Origin: Flavobacteriales bacterium
Lineage (GTDB): Bacteria > Bacteroidota > Bacteroidia > Flavobacteriales_C > GCA-002722245
Assembly (NCBI GenBank): GCA_023251095.1
Contig: JAHEZL010000014.1
Location: 53,353 to 117,352 of the forward strand
Length of the DNA: 64,000 bases
Direction of reading: 5' to 3'
Numbering within the stretch: position 1 is the first letter of the stretch; every line of letters begins with the position of its first letter. This document shows positions 36,690 to 44,653 of this stretch, one piece after another. A model generated the notes under the pieces. It was not told the origin of the DNA and searched no databases. It saw only the letters and a list, made by a program, of their open reading frames with translations. Both the position numbers and the translations under genes were made by a program.

Positions 36690-37342
36690 TGAACACTAAA
36701 TAATTTCGCAATATTTTTAGCCGCAATCATAGCCTCTTTACAAGGCATCATCACATGATTTTGTTTGGATAAATTGAGTTGAGCAAATACTTTTTCCATG
36801 TCCAATACAATTTTTATTCTTTGATTTTCTTTTACACTCAGTTCAATAGTTTGTAAACTATTAAAAGGATTTTGATATCCTCCTAAGTGAAACTGAAATT
36901 CATTTTTCTTTGTTGCACATAAATTGCTTTTTCCTTCGAGCTTTAAATTAATATATCCGCTTTGCCAGGTCCAATACATTCCTTTGGTGGGATCCAAATC
37001 CCCACCCATCGCTCCAGATACGTTGGTAATACTATCGATTCCTAAATTGAATTTGATGTGATCGTATTTTATCCCGGAGGGGATTTTTATTGCATTGCTT
37101 TGGGAAGCCTCAATTAAATGAAAACTATTTTTTTCTTTCCAGACTGATGTTCCGTTGTTTAATAATTCAATTCCGGAAATATAAAAACTAAGGGTTTCAA
37201 TTTTAACGCTGTCGCCGCTTTTTAGTTTGTACCAATGATCGAGTTGTAAATTTGAATTGCCAAAAACAGGATTTACCGTTACTGTTTGTGAAAACAGGGA
37301 GCTAACGGAAAACATTAGTATAAAAACAAATTTGTAATTCAT
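36686..37342 (-). CDS. MbnP-like periplasmic copper-protein family member
   Basis: 218 residues with a signal peptide (MNYKFVFILMFSVSSLFSQ). The beta-rich mature chain has MbnP-family traits: LKSGDSVKIETLSFYISGIEL (40-60), FHLIEAS (74-80), IKFNLGIDSITNVSGAMGGDLDP (96-118), GMYWTWQSGYINLKLEG (121-137) with Trp124 and Trp126, and EFQFHLGGY (148-156). In methanotrophs MbnP binds copper after MbnH oxidises one of its tryptophans to kynurenine. The adjacent di-heme gene overlaps it by 4 bp. No methanobactin genes are near, so this is the wider MbnP-like family; copper binding here is inferred. Confidence 0.75.
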   Translation of the reverse strand: MNYKFVFILMFSVSSLFSQTVTVNPVFGNSNLQLDHWYKLKSGDSVKIETLSFYISGIELLNNGTSVWKEKNSFHLIEASQSNAIKIPSGIKYDHIKFNLGIDSITNVSGAMGGDLDPTKGMYWTWQSGYINLKLEGKSNLCATKKNEFQFHLGGYQNPFNSLQTIELSVKENQRIKIVLDMEKVFAQLNLSKQNHVMMPCKEAMIAAKNIAKLFSVQ

Positions 37343-37374
37343 GGTTATTTTTTTTGGATCCTTCCTTCACCCCC

Positions 37375-37479
37375 TACGTCATTGCGAAATTTTTGTACTC
37401 AAAAATGAAGCAAACTCATTTTGACGATGAGGTTGCTTCGTCGTTCCTCCTCGCAATGACGTACAGGGGCAATGACGTA
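37375..37479. repeat. Inverted-repeat element, family R, copy 2
   Basis: Starts TACGTCATTGCGAAATTTTT and ends with a GGGGCAATGACGTA segment, the same 11-bp ends as copy 1 (29780-29918). The left arm has the GAAATTTTTGTACTCAAAAAT variant; the right arm reads GAGGTTGCTTCGTCG...CTCGCAATGACG, i.e. the other arm type of this family. It lies between the eboF stop (11 bp away) and the MbnP-like gene start. A plus-strand open frame across it (37354-37620) is not credible as a gene. Confidence 0.8.
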
Positions 37480-37490
37480 GGAAACGGAGA

Positions 37491-38864
37491 TTACACATCC
37501 AAATGCGCCATTATCAAATCATGTACATCAACAGGTTCAATCACTTCCGAATTCAACAACTTCGAATTCTTTGTAATGAACACCGCCTTATCCGAATTGG
37601 ATTCGGGATTACGTCCGTGAGATCCTTTAATCAAAGTGTCATCTATAGGAATCAAATCCATCAGCATTCTGAAACCTAATTTTTTCTTCAGTAATTTGAA
37701 CAACACTTTCAATGTTGCAAATTTTATTTTTGGATCCACCAGCATCTCTGCAGGATCGTAACCCGGTTTTTTATGAATGTCCACTATCCTCGCAAAATCA
37801 GGTGCTTTAGCGTCGTCCAGCCAATAATAATAACTGAACCATGATTTTTTATCGGCTACCACCACCAAATCTCCGGCACGGGAATGATTCAATTTATGTT
37901 GTTTTAAACCTTCTTCATTCAACACCATTTCCACTCCGGGAACAGCACTAAGCAATTTTTTTACTTCCTCTAAAATACTTTTATCGTTAAGGTAAATGTG
38001 CGCCACCTGATGATCGGCCACCGCAAAAGCTTTGCTGGCTCCGGCATCCAGAAGCTCTAAACCTCTTTCTTCACGAATGGCCAGATAACCTTTCTCTCTT
38101 AAAATACGATTGAGAGCCACTGGCCGACTCACTTCCGTGATACCATATTCCGACAGCACAATTACCTCGGCGCCCATCGTTTCATAATAACGAATCAACT
38201 CTTCACACACCGCGTCGATTTCACGCAAATCTTTTTTGATGCGCACATCATTCGGACCGAAACGTTGCAAATTATAATCCAGATGAGGCAGATAAATTAA
38301 GGTTAATGTTGGATCATGCATAGCATCCACCAACATGGAAGCATCGGCAATCCACTTACTGGATTTAATACTGGTACGTGGTCCCCAGAAATCAAAAAGA
38401 GGAAAAGTCCCTAATTTACTTTGCAAAATATCGCGCAAATCTGCCGGATAGGAATACGCATCAGGCATTTTTCTGCCGTCGGCTAAATATTGCGGACGCG
38501 GTGTCACCGAATAATCGGCGCTGGAATACATATTATACCACCAAAACATATTGGAACAAGTAAACTTCGGATCTTTCTTTTTTGCTGTTTCCCAAATCTT
38601 GGGCGCTTCCACCAATTTGTTGGATTGCTTCCAGAATTTAATTTCACATTCATCCTTATAATACCAACCATTTCCAACAATACCATGTTCTTCGGGATAT
38701 TTTCCGGTTAAGTACGTTGCTTGCACAGAACACGTAACAGCGGGAAGCAAAGTATTGATGGCTGCGGTTTTTGCGCTGCCGGACCATCGGGTTAAAAAAG
38801 GAGTGTCCGCTCCCATCAATCCGGAAGTTAAACCTACAACATTGAGTACCACTGTCTTTTTCAT
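37491..38864 (-). CDS. eboF: EboF: alkaline-phosphatase-superfamily nucleotide pyrophosphatase/phosphodiesterase-like protein
   Basis: 457 residues; no signal peptide is obvious. Alkaline phosphatase/NPP fold features: LNVVGLTSGLMGADTPFL near the start, the nucleophile region PAVTCSVQATYLTGKYPEEHG (Thr44), TLIYLPHLDYNLQRFGP, VIVLSEYGITEV (about 233-245), a histidine in KAFAVADHQVAHIYLND, and a C-terminal KGSHG. It is the last gene of a seven-gene minus-strand operon with the full ebo set in the usual neighbourhood. In cyanobacteria the ebo cluster is linked to moving a scytonemin precursor out to the periplasm. The reaction of EboF itself is unknown. Confidence 0.85.
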   Translation of the reverse strand: MKKTVVLNVVGLTSGLMGADTPFLTRWSGSAKTAAINTLLPAVTCSVQATYLTGKYPEEHGIVGNGWYYKDECEIKFWKQSNKLVEAPKIWETAKKKDPKFTCSNMFWWYNMYSSADYSVTPRPQYLADGRKMPDAYSYPADLRDILQSKLGTFPLFDFWGPRTSIKSSKWIADASMLVDAMHDPTLTLIYLPHLDYNLQRFGPNDVRIKKDLREIDAVCEELIRYYETMGAEVIVLSEYGITEVSRPVALNRILREKGYLAIREERGLELLDAGASKAFAVADHQVAHIYLNDKSILEEVKKLLSAVPGVEMVLNEEGLKQHKLNHSRAGDLVVVADKKSWFSYYYWLDDAKAPDFARIVDIHKKPGYDPAEMLVDPKIKFATLKVLFKLLKKKLGFRMLMDLIPIDDTLIKGSHGRNPESNSDKAVFITKNSKLLNSEVIEPVDVHDLIMAHLDV

Positions 38865-38870
38865 TTCAAT

Positions 38871-40073
38871 TTATTTTAAATGCGTTACTACCCAGTTCAT
38901 TTCTCTTTCAATGGATTGATCCAAACTGATTTTCAATTCATCGGGCAACACGTCCCAGGTATAAGTTTCTATTTCCAGATGATTGGTAAGTTTTTCTTCT
39001 TTCAAAATATCCAGCACCTCCTTGATTTCATCTTGTGTGGATTGCAACAATCCGAAACGATTTACAAACAGCGGAACATGAAAATGAGTACGCCATTCCA
39101 CAGCTTCAGTTGTATTTATTTGTTCCATGGCGATAGGCAAATCATCGTAATGAATTAAATTGTTTTGCGCATCTCTTTCAATCACCTGATGGAGATAAGT
39201 GGATTCAATAAAGGGAGCCAACTCCAAAGCCAATTCGCTTCTTTCCTGAGTAAGATCAGCTTTTAAAGCCGCGCTGATTTGAATTTTACCGATTTTTATC
39301 CCCGCCTCTTTCAACCTTGAAAAAGTAAGCTTCGGTGTTTCGTAAGCCACTGCAAAATGGCACACATCGTAACATACCTGAAAATGGGTTTCAATAATAT
39401 TTTTTGCCTCTTCGTTATCTAAATCAAATTTATCGGTAAAATATTTCACTCCCATCGGCATCAGCCAATACTTAAAAAAGTGAATGGTTTCATCCGTATT
39501 TTCTATTAAGCCATCCGGCTCGGGTTCCATATCAATATGAATTGTTTTTCCGGTATCGGCTTTAATATGGTGCAAGGTTTCTATCACTTTTAAAAAATGA
39601 GAACTTCCGCTGCGAAAAGTTTCATCCATACTTTCTTCATTCAAATCGAACCAGGGTTTATACGACAAAGGTGATGTTGAAATTCCGCCATCCATTCCGT
39701 CGGGCAACAAGTCGGCCAGTATATGACACAAACGTTGCGTATATTCCACGCGCTCCATGCAAGTCCAATCGGGTTTATGCACAGCATCCTTCACTTCCTC
39801 GCTGTGAAATCCACCGTAAGGAAAACCATTGATGGTAAAAACATATAATTTATTTTTCTTCAGCCACGATTTAAACTGGTACAAATTATCGGAGAGCAAT
39901 ATTTCAATACTTGCTTTATTGGATAAGCGCAAACCTATACCGAAAGGCAGATCCGGACTAACACTGTATTTTATCGGAAGCACATATTCCTTTAAACTTT
40001 CAAAAACTGCCGACCATGATTCACCGGGGTGAATGTTGGTACAGTAAGTAAGATGATAATTTTTAATCAGCAT
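38871..40073 (-). CDS. eboE: EboE: sugar-phosphate isomerase-like TIM-barrel, metabolite traffic protein
   Basis: 400 residues of the xylose isomerase-like TIM-barrel superfamily. Visible are YHLTYCTNIHPGESWSAV at the N-terminus, FTINGFPYGGFHSEEVKD (about 75-92), GGISTSPLSYKP, IHIDMEPEPDGLIENT with metal-type acidic residues, and FQVCYDVCHFAVAYE. It is separated from eboF by 6 bp and from eboD by 21 bp. The ebo operon is known from Bacteroidota, cyanobacteria, Pseudomonas and some eustigmatophyte plastids. The chemical role of EboE is not established. Confidence 0.87.
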   Translation of the reverse strand: MLIKNYHLTYCTNIHPGESWSAVFESLKEYVLPIKYSVSPDLPFGIGLRLSNKASIEILLSDNLYQFKSWLKKNKLYVFTINGFPYGGFHSEEVKDAVHKPDWTCMERVEYTQRLCHILADLLPDGMDGGISTSPLSYKPWFDLNEESMDETFRSGSSHFLKVIETLHHIKADTGKTIHIDMEPEPDGLIENTDETIHFFKYWLMPMGVKYFTDKFDLDNEEAKNIIETHFQVCYDVCHFAVAYETPKLTFSRLKEAGIKIGKIQISAALKADLTQERSELALELAPFIESTYLHQVIERDAQNNLIHYDDLPIAMEQINTTEAVEWRTHFHVPLFVNRFGLLQSTQDEIKEVLDILKEEKLTNHLEIETYTWDVLPDELKISLDQSIEREMNWVVTHLK

Positions 40074-40094
40074 AATTTTTTCTTTTTAAAGATG

Positions 40095-41285
40095 TTACTT
40101 AACACTTCTCAATGCGATATTTAATTCCTGTTGCTGATATTTTTTAAGCAACTGAATGGAGCGGAAAACAATATCGGCATCCATCGTATGCACCTCAATT
40201 CCTTTGCCCAATGAAGAAAGCAACATGATGGTTAACGTTCCTCCGAGATGTTCCCTGAATTCATTTAAACCATTCACCAAACACAAAGTGGTTTTATCAT
40301 TTTCCACTTCCTCCATTTCAGAGATATATAAATTCAATCCAAGATCTTTTATTAAATCAATCACCTGCTCAAAAGCGATTTTGGAAATATTTCCAGAGAG
40401 ATAAGAATAAGCCGTATCCAACGCAATGCCAATGGCAACAGCTTCTCCATGTCGTATTCTATATTTGGTTTGTTGCTCCAGTTTGTGTGCGGCCCAATGT
40501 CCGAAATCCAACGGACGCGAAGAACCGGCTTCAAAAGGATCACCACCACCGATGTGTTCCATGTGCATTTCGGCACAACGGTGAACCAGGTATTTCATTG
40601 GCTCCATTTTTCTTTCTCTTAAAGCTTCGGCGTTGAGTTTTATGAAATTGAAAAACTCCAGATCTTTTATCAGAGCCACTTTAACAGCCTCTGAAATTCC
40701 ACCTCTCCAATCCCTGTCGGCCAGTGTGGTTAAAAAATCAAAGTCGTTAAGCACTGCAAAAGGCGGAGTGAAATTTCCGAGAAAGTTTTTTTTACCGAAA
40801 GCATTCACACTGTTTTTTACGCCTATTCCCGAATCATTTTGCGACAAAACAGTAGTAGGTATTCTAATGTGACGCACACCTCTATGCGCTATGGAAGCGG
40901 CATAGCCAACCATATCCAGCACAGCGCCACCACCGATAGCAATAACGTATGACTGTCGGTCGACACCATGAACATTAATTTTTTCCAAAACAAAATCCAC
41001 CCATTTGCTACCGTTTTTCACTTGTTCTCCACCCGGAATAATTTGCGGACCGCCGCACAAATCGTAATAACCCAAATGAGTTTTAGAATAGGTTTCTATT
41101 TCACTGATCAACTGAGGATGATTTTTACTTACCTCTTCATCAATAAAAAATAAAATCTTTTTGCGGTAGTGAGGATCGTTTACAAACACCTCTTTAAACA
41201 CCGGATTATCCAGTTTAAACAAGCCATTGGTAAAATGAATCGCGTATTTAAACGGCACTGAAAAGGATTGCTGCAAAGTCTTCAT
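40095..41285 (-). CDS. eboD: EboD: 3-dehydroquinate synthase-like protein
   Basis: 396 residues, clearly of the dehydroquinate synthase / 2-epi-5-epi-valiolone synthase superfamily: VIAIGGGAVLDMVGYAASI (114-132), RHIRIPTTVLSQNDSGIGVKNSVNAFGKKN, NDFDFLTTLADRDWRGGISEAVKVALI, and histidine/acidic metal-site segments CAEMHMEHIGGGDPFE and HWAAHKL. Its place inside an ebo operon, not an aro operon, marks it as EboD, which probably acts on a seven-carbon sugar phosphate to give a cyclitol. That reaction is family inference. Confidence 0.88.
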   Translation of the reverse strand: MKTLQQSFSVPFKYAIHFTNGLFKLDNPVFKEVFVNDPHYRKKILFFIDEEVSKNHPQLISEIETYSKTHLGYYDLCGGPQIIPGGEQVKNGSKWVDFVLEKINVHGVDRQSYVIAIGGGAVLDMVGYAASIAHRGVRHIRIPTTVLSQNDSGIGVKNSVNAFGKKNFLGNFTPPFAVLNDFDFLTTLADRDWRGGISEAVKVALIKDLEFFNFIKLNAEALRERKMEPMKYLVHRCAEMHMEHIGGGDPFEAGSSRPLDFGHWAAHKLEQQTKYRIRHGEAVAIGIALDTAYSYLSGNISKIAFEQVIDLIKDLGLNLYISEMEEVENDKTTLCLVNGLNEFREHLGGTLTIMLLSSLGKGIEVHTMDADIVFRSIQLLKKYQQQELNIALRSVK

Positions 41286-41335
41286 ATCATAAAGTTTTTA
41301 AGATTCATAAACACATTTCTAACTTCAACTTACTC

Positions 41336-42229
41336 TTAAGTCACTGCGAAAAATTTTGCCAGCGCAATAGAAACCGGCAACAAACAAAGCACTACCAATC
41401 CATATTCCCATCCAGCAAATCCGGCAGCCATTGCGGCATCCAAAGCAATCAACGACAGCACACAAGCCTTAACCGCTTTTCGTACTTCCAATGCTTTTGG
41501 TTTTTCCAATGCTTGCAACAAAGGCAATAAAGTGAGATACACAAACAATAACAGAAAGGGAATGGTGTAAATTATTTTGTATTGTGGTAGAGAACACAAA
41601 GCAACAACGCTGAGCACTACAAACAAATAAATGATCAGTGCGCCAAACATTATTTTTTTACTTCCTCCGTTTATTTCTCCTCTGCTGATCATCGTAATTG
41701 CCGCTATGTAGAGAATTGAAATGAGAGAAATAAACCATAATTCACTAACCATTGCAGGTATCGCGCTGACACCCAACAATACATTCATTCCTCGGCAAGC
41801 TCCCATATTTAAAGGCCCAAACACCATCTGATGTTTTCCATAAGCATTGTACATTGCCACCAGAACACTGATAAACAACGCTATTACACCGCTCAACACC
41901 GAAGCCTGGAAAGCCGCACCAATTCCTATCAGCAATAAAAAAACACCCAACAGCGCTGCTTTTTTAAGCGATACTGCACCACTTGGAATCGGTCGTTCCG
42001 GTCGTTCCACAGCATCCAGCTCAGCATCAAAAACATCATTTAAAACCACACCTCCGCTATACAAACCCATAGTAGATATAACCAATGCTATAAGAATATG
42101 AAAAGAGAAGTTTTCTGAAAAAACGTTCACCACTGCACCTGAAGCTGCATATCCTAAAAGGATATCCGCTACCGCCGTAACAACATTTGCCGGCCTCATC
42201 AATCTTAAATATTTCATATAATTCTTCAT
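41336..42229 (-). CDS. eboC: EboC: UbiA-family prenyltransferase
   Basis: 297 residues with about eight or nine hydrophobic helices. The first aspartate-rich motif is NDVFDAELDAVERPERPI (64-81), the classical NDxxDxxxD prenyl-diphosphate site with the following R-P-I/L signature. MRPANVVTAVADILLGY at residues 11-27 matches the UbiA/4-hydroxybenzoate polyprenyltransferase N-terminus. It likely attaches a prenyl chain to the ebo intermediate in the inner membrane. It is the only integral membrane enzyme among the ebo genes proper here. Gaps: 18 bp from eboB and 50 bp to eboD. Confidence 0.9.
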   Translation of the reverse strand: MKNYMKYLRLMRPANVVTAVADILLGYAASGAVVNVFSENFSFHILIALVISTMGLYSGGVVLNDVFDAELDAVERPERPIPSGAVSLKKAALLGVFLLLIGIGAAFQASVLSGVIALFISVLVAMYNAYGKHQMVFGPLNMGACRGMNVLLGVSAIPAMVSELWFISLISILYIAAITMISRGEINGGSKKIMFGALIIYLFVVLSVVALCSLPQYKIIYTIPFLLLFVYLTLLPLLQALEKPKALEVRKAVKACVLSLIALDAAMAAGFAGWEYGLVVLCLLPVSIALAKFFAVT

Positions 42230-42247
42230 AGCACTTGTTTTTTCTTG

Positions 42248-43150
42248 TTAAACAATAATGTTGGAAGCACCGTCAATTCTTGGTGCCTGACCACCTCTTA
42301 AAACCGAATTGCCCGAAAATTTTTCACGTTGATCCACCTCCACAGCCAACCAATCTTTTTCATTAAATTGTCCGCTTTGTCCGAAAGACGTTAAGGCATT
42401 TTGATAACACACCAAACGCACATCTTCCTGTGTCAAACCTTTCTCCAGCATTAAAGCTGCAGTTTTAGGAACTGCCAGCGGATCACTTTTCCCCCAGTCG
42501 GCAGCGCTGTTAATCATTATATTTTTACTTCCGTATTGTTTCACAATTTCAACCATTCTTTCATTACCCATTTTGGTAGAAGGATAAATAGTAAATGCCG
42601 CCCAGAAACCTCTGTCGAGAACATCTTTCACAGTTTCTTCATTGTTGTGATCCACTATCACCATTGAAGGAGAAATGCCATGTTCCATGCACACTTCCAT
42701 ACTGCGGATGGTGCCCGCTTTTTTATCGCGGTGCGGTGTATGGATTTGCACCACGAGATTCATTTTTCTGGCCATTTCCAGCTGGATGCGGAAATATTTA
42801 TCTTCTGCTGCAGTCATGTCATCATAACCAATTTCACCAATTCCCACTACTCCTTCTTTGCACAAAAACATGGGTAAAATTTCCATCACCTCATCGGCCA
42901 AAGGTTCATTGTTGGCTTCTTTCGAATTGAGTCCGATGGTGCAATAATGTTTGATACCGAACTGACTCGCGCGAAAACGCTCCCAGCCGATTAAGCTGTT
43001 GAAATAATCTTTAAAAGAACCAATTTCAGTTCGTGGCTGACCGAGCCAGAAGGCCGGTTCAATAATGGCTACAACACCTGATTTTTGTAGCGCTTCATAA
43101 TCATCCGTTGTGCGGGATGTCATGTGAATGTGTGGATCAATTAGCATCAT
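42248..43150 (-). CDS. eboB: EboB: TatD-family metal-dependent hydrolase
   Basis: 300 residues with an amidohydrolase TIM-barrel start MMLIDPHIHMTSRT (metal pair His7 and His9), then GEIGYDDMTAAEDKYFRIQLEMA (the metal-bridging Glu region), LVVQIHTPHRDKK (metal His), VIVDHNNEETV and MINSAADWGKSDPLAVPKTA (the Asp region). TatD relatives are DNases, but the ebo version is a distinct branch, so the substrate should not be assumed to be DNA. It lies 19 bp after eboA. Confidence 0.88.
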   Translation of the reverse strand: MMLIDPHIHMTSRTTDDYEALQKSGVVAIIEPAFWLGQPRTEIGSFKDYFNSLIGWERFRASQFGIKHYCTIGLNSKEANNEPLADEVMEILPMFLCKEGVVGIGEIGYDDMTAAEDKYFRIQLEMARKMNLVVQIHTPHRDKKAGTIRSMEVCMEHGISPSMVIVDHNNEETVKDVLDRGFWAAFTIYPSTKMGNERMVEIVKQYGSKNIMINSAADWGKSDPLAVPKTAALMLEKGLTQEDVRLVCYQNALTSFGQSGQFNEKDWLAVEVDQREKFSGNSVLRGGQAPRIDGASNIIV

Positions 43151-43169
43151 AACAGTAGTATTTAAAGGT

Positions 43170-44072
43170 TTAAAAATTGCTTAGTTCTTCACTTAATATT
43201 TGCCAACTCAATTGTTTTTCTTCAATCAGCATTTTTAAATCTGCGCGCTGATTCAATAATTTTTTTGCTTCAGGAAAAGAGCTGGTGGCGCAGGCCAGTG
43301 CTGCTGCTTTTTGTTCGATAGGATTGCTGTGCTCTATCACTTTTTCAATATCAGACAGAAAATTTTCATTGATAAAAGGCGCAACACATCTCCATGCCTC
43401 GGCACTTACCGATCTTCCGGCAGCCCAACGTTCATGGGCAAACGAACTGATCATACCTGCTAATTTTTCATTGGCCCGCTGATCCAGATTAACGATTTGA
43501 CCTAAAGGACGATTGTTGAAAATTCCTTTCAGCACCAATTGGTTCCAGGCATTTTCATTTAAGTAAGCTGCCGGAAAAGGATTGTTTAATGCAATGGCAT
43601 CGTACACCACTGTCATATTATTTCTTACACCTTCCGCAGCCCTGTCGCAAAGACTTTCAGGATAAGGCAAAAGAGGCAGCGCTAAATACAAAGCCACCAA
43701 TTCACTCACATCAGCAGCACCTGCTAAATTATTTAAGGTTTTTACAAAAGTTGTTTTCTCATGATTGGATAAAGAAAGTAATAACAATGCGCGACAAGCC
43801 TGATCGGTGGTCCAATCTTTTATCACCCATCCTTTTCTAATTTCATCAGCACGCTTCAAATCATTTTCGCTCAACATCAATTTTTCTTTTCCTGAATATT
43901 TCCACACTGTACTATAGGCAATATAAAAAGTAGTATTGGTTTCAGCAGTTGAAATTTCACTCAGCAATTGCTTAAAACTCAGCAGCGCCAATTCTTTCAT
44001 TTGTAAAGAAATGATGTTCAGTAAAAAAGACTGAACTTCATTTACATCTGCCTGATAGGTTTTATTTTCCAT
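43170..44072 (-). CDS. eboA: EboA-domain protein
   Basis: Read from ATG 44072 it has 300 residues (MENKTYQADVNEV...); a TTG at 44081 would add three residues but is less likely. The chain is almost all helical with no membrane segment. It shows EboA traits: LKRADEIRKGWVIKDWTTDQACRALLLLSL, ALYLALPLLPYPESLCDRAAEGVRNNMTVVYDAIALNNPFP, and an EQKAAALACATSSFPEAKKLL-like end. EboA has no known catalytic fold; it is the defining protein of the ebo cluster. It is preceded by a TMEM220-family gene 19 bp upstream. Confidence 0.85.
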   Translation of the reverse strand: MENKTYQADVNEVQSFLLNIISLQMKELALLSFKQLLSEISTAETNTTFYIAYSTVWKYSGKEKLMLSENDLKRADEIRKGWVIKDWTTDQACRALLLLSLSNHEKTTFVKTLNNLAGAADVSELVALYLALPLLPYPESLCDRAAEGVRNNMTVVYDAIALNNPFPAAYLNENAWNQLVLKGIFNNRPLGQIVNLDQRANEKLAGMISSFAHERWAAGRSVSAEAWRCVAPFINENFLSDIEKVIEHSNPIEQKAAALACATSSFPEAKKLLNQRADLKMLIEEKQLSWQILSEELSNF

Positions 44073-44091
44073 AATATTCAATTGAAAAAAT

Positions 44092-44457
44092 TTATTTTCC
44101 TGTTTGTACCTTATCTTGTCTTCTGACCTGAAAAAACAAAAACAACATTGCGAAAGAACAAATCAGCAAGCCTAATGATTCTCGGGCAAGCTCAACGTTC
44201 GGAGTACACTTCATCGACGTGCCAACGCCTTCAAATGAAGGAGGGAATAAGTAAAAACATCCTGCTGCGTAAAAAACTATAGCTACAACCAATATCATTT
44301 TGTTGATCTTATTGAAGAAAACCAACAATGAGCAAATAACTGCAAAGCCATAAATGCTCATCCATACTTCCGGATCTGGATCATTGTATTGCACCACTAC
44401 AAAAAGAGTGAAGAGCACTGCTAAAAAAATTGGGATGTACTTTAAAATTGTTTTCAT
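44092..44457 (-). CDS. TMEM220-family small membrane protein, first gene of the ebo operon
   Basis: 121 residues with four hydrophobic helices (about 5-23, 29-48, 52-70 and 88-108) and the family hallmark VVVQYNDPDPEVWMSIYG (20-37). A second loop FPPSFEGVGTS precedes the last helices. The TMEM220 family occurs in bacteria and animals; its function is unknown. It starts the seven-gene run that ends with eboF, and the shared tandem motif lies 65-100 bp upstream. A related N-terminus occurs in the chimeric gene at 44654-45109. Confidence 0.85.
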   Translation of the reverse strand: MKTILKYIPIFLAVLFTLFVVVQYNDPDPEVWMSIYGFAVICSLLVFFNKINKMILVVAIVFYAAGCFYLFPPSFEGVGTSMKCTPNVELARESLGLLICSFAMLFLFFQVRRQDKVQTGK

Positions 44458-44521
44458 GATGATTTAAATATTAAATGTTTGTCTCTAACAAATAAACGAA
44501 GTCGAAAATCTTTTGGCGGAA

Positions 44522-44555
44522 AAAATTGTACAGATTGAAGCTAATTTTGTGCGCA
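44522..44555 (-). promoter_or_regulatory. Tandem regulatory motif upstream of the TMEM220-ebo operon
   Basis: On the minus strand, half-sites GCACAAAATT and GTACAATTTT lie 21 bp apart, ending about 65 bp before the ATG. The arrangement is nearly identical over ~34 bp to that upstream of the chimeric gene (45168-45201), which indicates duplication as well as conservation. Confidence 0.55.
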
Positions 44556-44596
44556 GTATTTCAGCACATCCAGCGATTTTTTATGGGGCAAAAAAC

Positions 44597-44629
44597 AAAA
44601 AAACCTCCTTGCTGTTTAATGCAAGGAGG
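44597..44629 (-). terminator. Intrinsic terminator of the chimeric gene
   Basis: CCTCCTTGC (44604-44612) and GCAAGGAGG (44621-44629) with an 8-base loop; the A run at 44597-44603 gives the U tract on the minus strand. It separates the chimeric gene from the TMEM220-ebo operon. Confidence 0.85.
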
Positions 44630-44653
44630 CGAAGTATTACAAATAATTATCTT

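Noticed and set aside
37354..37620. Plus-strand open frame of 88 codons
   Set aside because: It covers family-R copy 2 and the 3' end of eboF in antisense; no signal peptide, domain or promoter.
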